Part shown: piece by piece, positions 63,136 to 64,000 of the stretch
How the letters are laid out: each line of letters starts with the position of its first letter
How positions within the stretch are numbered: the first letter of the stretch is position 1
Assembly (NCBI GenBank): GCA_016201405.1
Contig: JACQCZ010000014.1
Coordinates: 232,631-296,630 of the forward strand
Direction of reading: 5' to 3'
Origin: Candidatus Acetothermia bacterium
GTDB taxonomy: Bacteria; Bipolaricaulota; Bipolaricaulia; RBG-16-55-9
Length of the DNA: 64,000 nucleotides
Made by a program: the position numbers and the translations under genes
The notes under the pieces: generated by a model
What the model saw: the letters and a program-made list of their open reading frames with translations, nothing else
Told to the model about the DNA's origin: nothing
Database searches by the model: none

Positions 63136-63213
63136 TTCTCATTTCACAGAACGGGGAACCAGAGATCTCACCCAACGATGGACGATGGCCCGAATGACGA
63201 CAACTACGAACCA

Positions 63214-63678
63214 TTAAGCAGGCTTGACGGGATCCCCCACTTGAATGATTCCTTCCGTGAGAATCTGAGCACGGAGTCCGCCGCGATGGACCAGCCCACC
63301 GATGACTCCCTTTTGCGTCAGCCCTTCGAGAGTCGTGCAAGGCTCACAGAGCTTGACTCCTTTGAGTCGGACTCTTCCCACTTGGAATTCTTTGCCGACG
63401 AGATGATTGAGCGGGACGCCTTGCGTCACGACATTGCGGCGTGAGTTGATCGGCTCAAGCTCAATCTCATTCTCTCTGGCCATCGCTTCAAGCGCTTCGA
63501 CCTCAATCAAGGTAATCTCTCGGCTGGGGTGATAGCTGTCTGGCTGGACCTGAAATTTCTTGAAGTAGCGATCTCCTTCCAGCCCTTTGCCGGGAATGGC
63601 GCGAACTTGCCTAACTTGCTGGATCGCGTCACCCTCTTTGGCGGTGATCCCGATCGCGTGCACTATGCCTTGCCACAT
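63214..63678 (-). CDS. MOSC-domain protein
   Basis: About 154 residues from ATG 63678, 8 bases after GGAG; the longer frame adds 43 residues running into the next gene. The MOSC core shows GLEGDRYF (about 32-39), EPINSRRNVVTQGVPLNHLVG (about 74-94) and the conserved Cys in KLCEPCTTLEG (about 108-118). MOSC proteins carry sulfur or bind molybdopterin-type cofactors, as in MOCOS and YiiM. No molybdenum enzyme gene is adjacent. Its stop codon is 78 bases from the convergent lipid-kinase gene. Confidence 0.9.
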   Translation of the reverse strand: MWQGIVHAIGITAKEGDAIQQVRQVRAIPGKGLEGDRYFKKFQVQPDSYHPSREITLIEVEALEAMARENEIELEPINSRRNVVTQGVPLNHLVGKEFQVGRVRLKGVKLCEPCTTLEGLTQKGVIGGLVHRGGLRAQILTEGIIQVGDPVKPA

Positions 63679-63704
63679 CTCTCTCACTCCTTTGAATTTC
63701 GAAC

Positions 63705-64000
63705 TCAGTGTTTTTGCAAGAGTGCAAGTCGCAACCCGAGCGCCACAAAGATGCTGCCTGTGACCCACTTTTGCGCTCGCAGATAGCTCTGCTTCCTCTT
63801 CAGCCAATCATCCAGAAATCCGGCCAATAGCGCGATGCCTGTATTGAACGATGTCCCGATCAGATTAAATAGACTTCCATAAAATATGTATTGGAGCGCG
63901 ACATTGCCATTCTCTGGTGTCACGAACTGAGGCAAGAATGCAAGAAAGAAGAGGGCGACCTTGGGATTGAGGACATTGGTGACGACGGCCTGTGTAAATA
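63705..64000 (-). CDS. LysE/RhtB-family amino-acid exporter, 5' end cut off
   Basis: The frame is open to the end of the window, so the N-terminal half is missing. The visible ~98 residues begin with VVTNVLNPKVALFFLAFLPQFV, the conserved LysE/RhtB stretch around the middle of the family's ~205-residue length, followed by two hydrophobic segments (IFYGSLFNLIGTSFNTGIALLAGF; GSIFVALGLRLAL). It exports amino acids such as homoserine, threonine or lysine in relatives. It sits 26 bases upstream of the MOSC gene in the same direction. Confidence 0.88.
   Translation of the reverse strand, partial: FTQAVVTNVLNPKVALFFLAFLPQFVTPENGNVALQYIFYGSLFNLIGTSFNTGIALLAGFLDDWLKRKQSYLRAQKWVTGSIFVALGLRLALLQKH

Overview
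The window is 64 kb of ordinary bacterial chromosome, gene-dense and roughly half GC by eye, with one AT-rich island (about 29.9-30.9 kb). It holds about 62 protein genes and two tRNA genes (Ser-CGA and Leu-CAG, both with encoded CCA). There is no rRNA, CRISPR array, prophage or intact insertion sequence. Predicted outer-membrane beta-barrel proteins and many exported beta-propeller and beta-helix proteins suggest a diderm. Housekeeping genes sit in an order unlike enterics or Bacillus. Two promoters are exact or near-exact TTGACA-17-TATAAT, so the main sigma factor reads the classical sequence. The mix of NosD-like, NHL and liv genes recalls uncultured lineages such as Bipolaricaulota (Acetothermia), but nothing here is diagnostic and that placement is a guess.

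Layout. 0-5 kb: a cut-off flippase-like membrane protein, an unexplained structured intergenic stretch, acylphosphatase, a methyltransferase, HU, a house-cleaning NTPase, SmpB and a nucleotidyltransferase-fold protein. 5-13 kb: malate dehydrogenase with a crotonase, an exported metalloprotease-propeller-barrel protein, a beta-helix protein and an unknown protein. 13-18 kb: ribosomal protein S20 (apparently starting at ATC), RecJ, a WecG/TagA glycosyltransferase, a PrsW-like protease and DNA polymerase IV. 18-26 kb (minus strand): one long transcription unit with a beta-helix protein, a Tat-exported LivK-type binding protein, LivHMGF, a NosD-like protein and an NHL propeller protein.

26-39 kb is mainly acyl-CoA and aldehyde metabolism: a stand-alone IorA-like thiamine-diphosphate enzyme, SDR, class V aminotransferase, acyl-CoA ligase, aldehyde dehydrogenase, enoyl-CoA hydratase and a membrane Fe-S oxidoreductase of the type that links ETF to menaquinone. 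Together with the 6.2 kb crotonase and malate dehydrogenase these could activate acids, oxidise aldehydes and run beta-oxidation with electrons passed to quinone. 39-45 kb: a second propeller-barrel protein with its barrel partner, and an ABC-F ATPase. 45-52.6 kb: enolase, FtsB-like, DnaE, YvcK and aminotransferase in tight succession. 52.6-58.7 kb: tRNA-Ser, principal sigma factor, a CxxC/HxxCRC protein with ComEA, an EF-G-like GTPase, YjbQ, ArsC/LMW phosphatase and Nudix. 58.7-64 kb: a Tat-exported copper-radical oxidase with a complete active site, tRNA-Leu/gatA, a diacylglycerol-kinase-family gene, MOSC and a cut-off LysE-type exporter.

The most notable points are the rpsT start at ATC; a repeated -10-to-start geometry implying leaderless mRNAs for enolase, dinB, Nudix, ArsC and others; a LivG with a lost ABC signature and five clustered cysteines; the paired propeller-barrel proteins, one with an intact zinc motif and one without; and the copper-radical oxidase.
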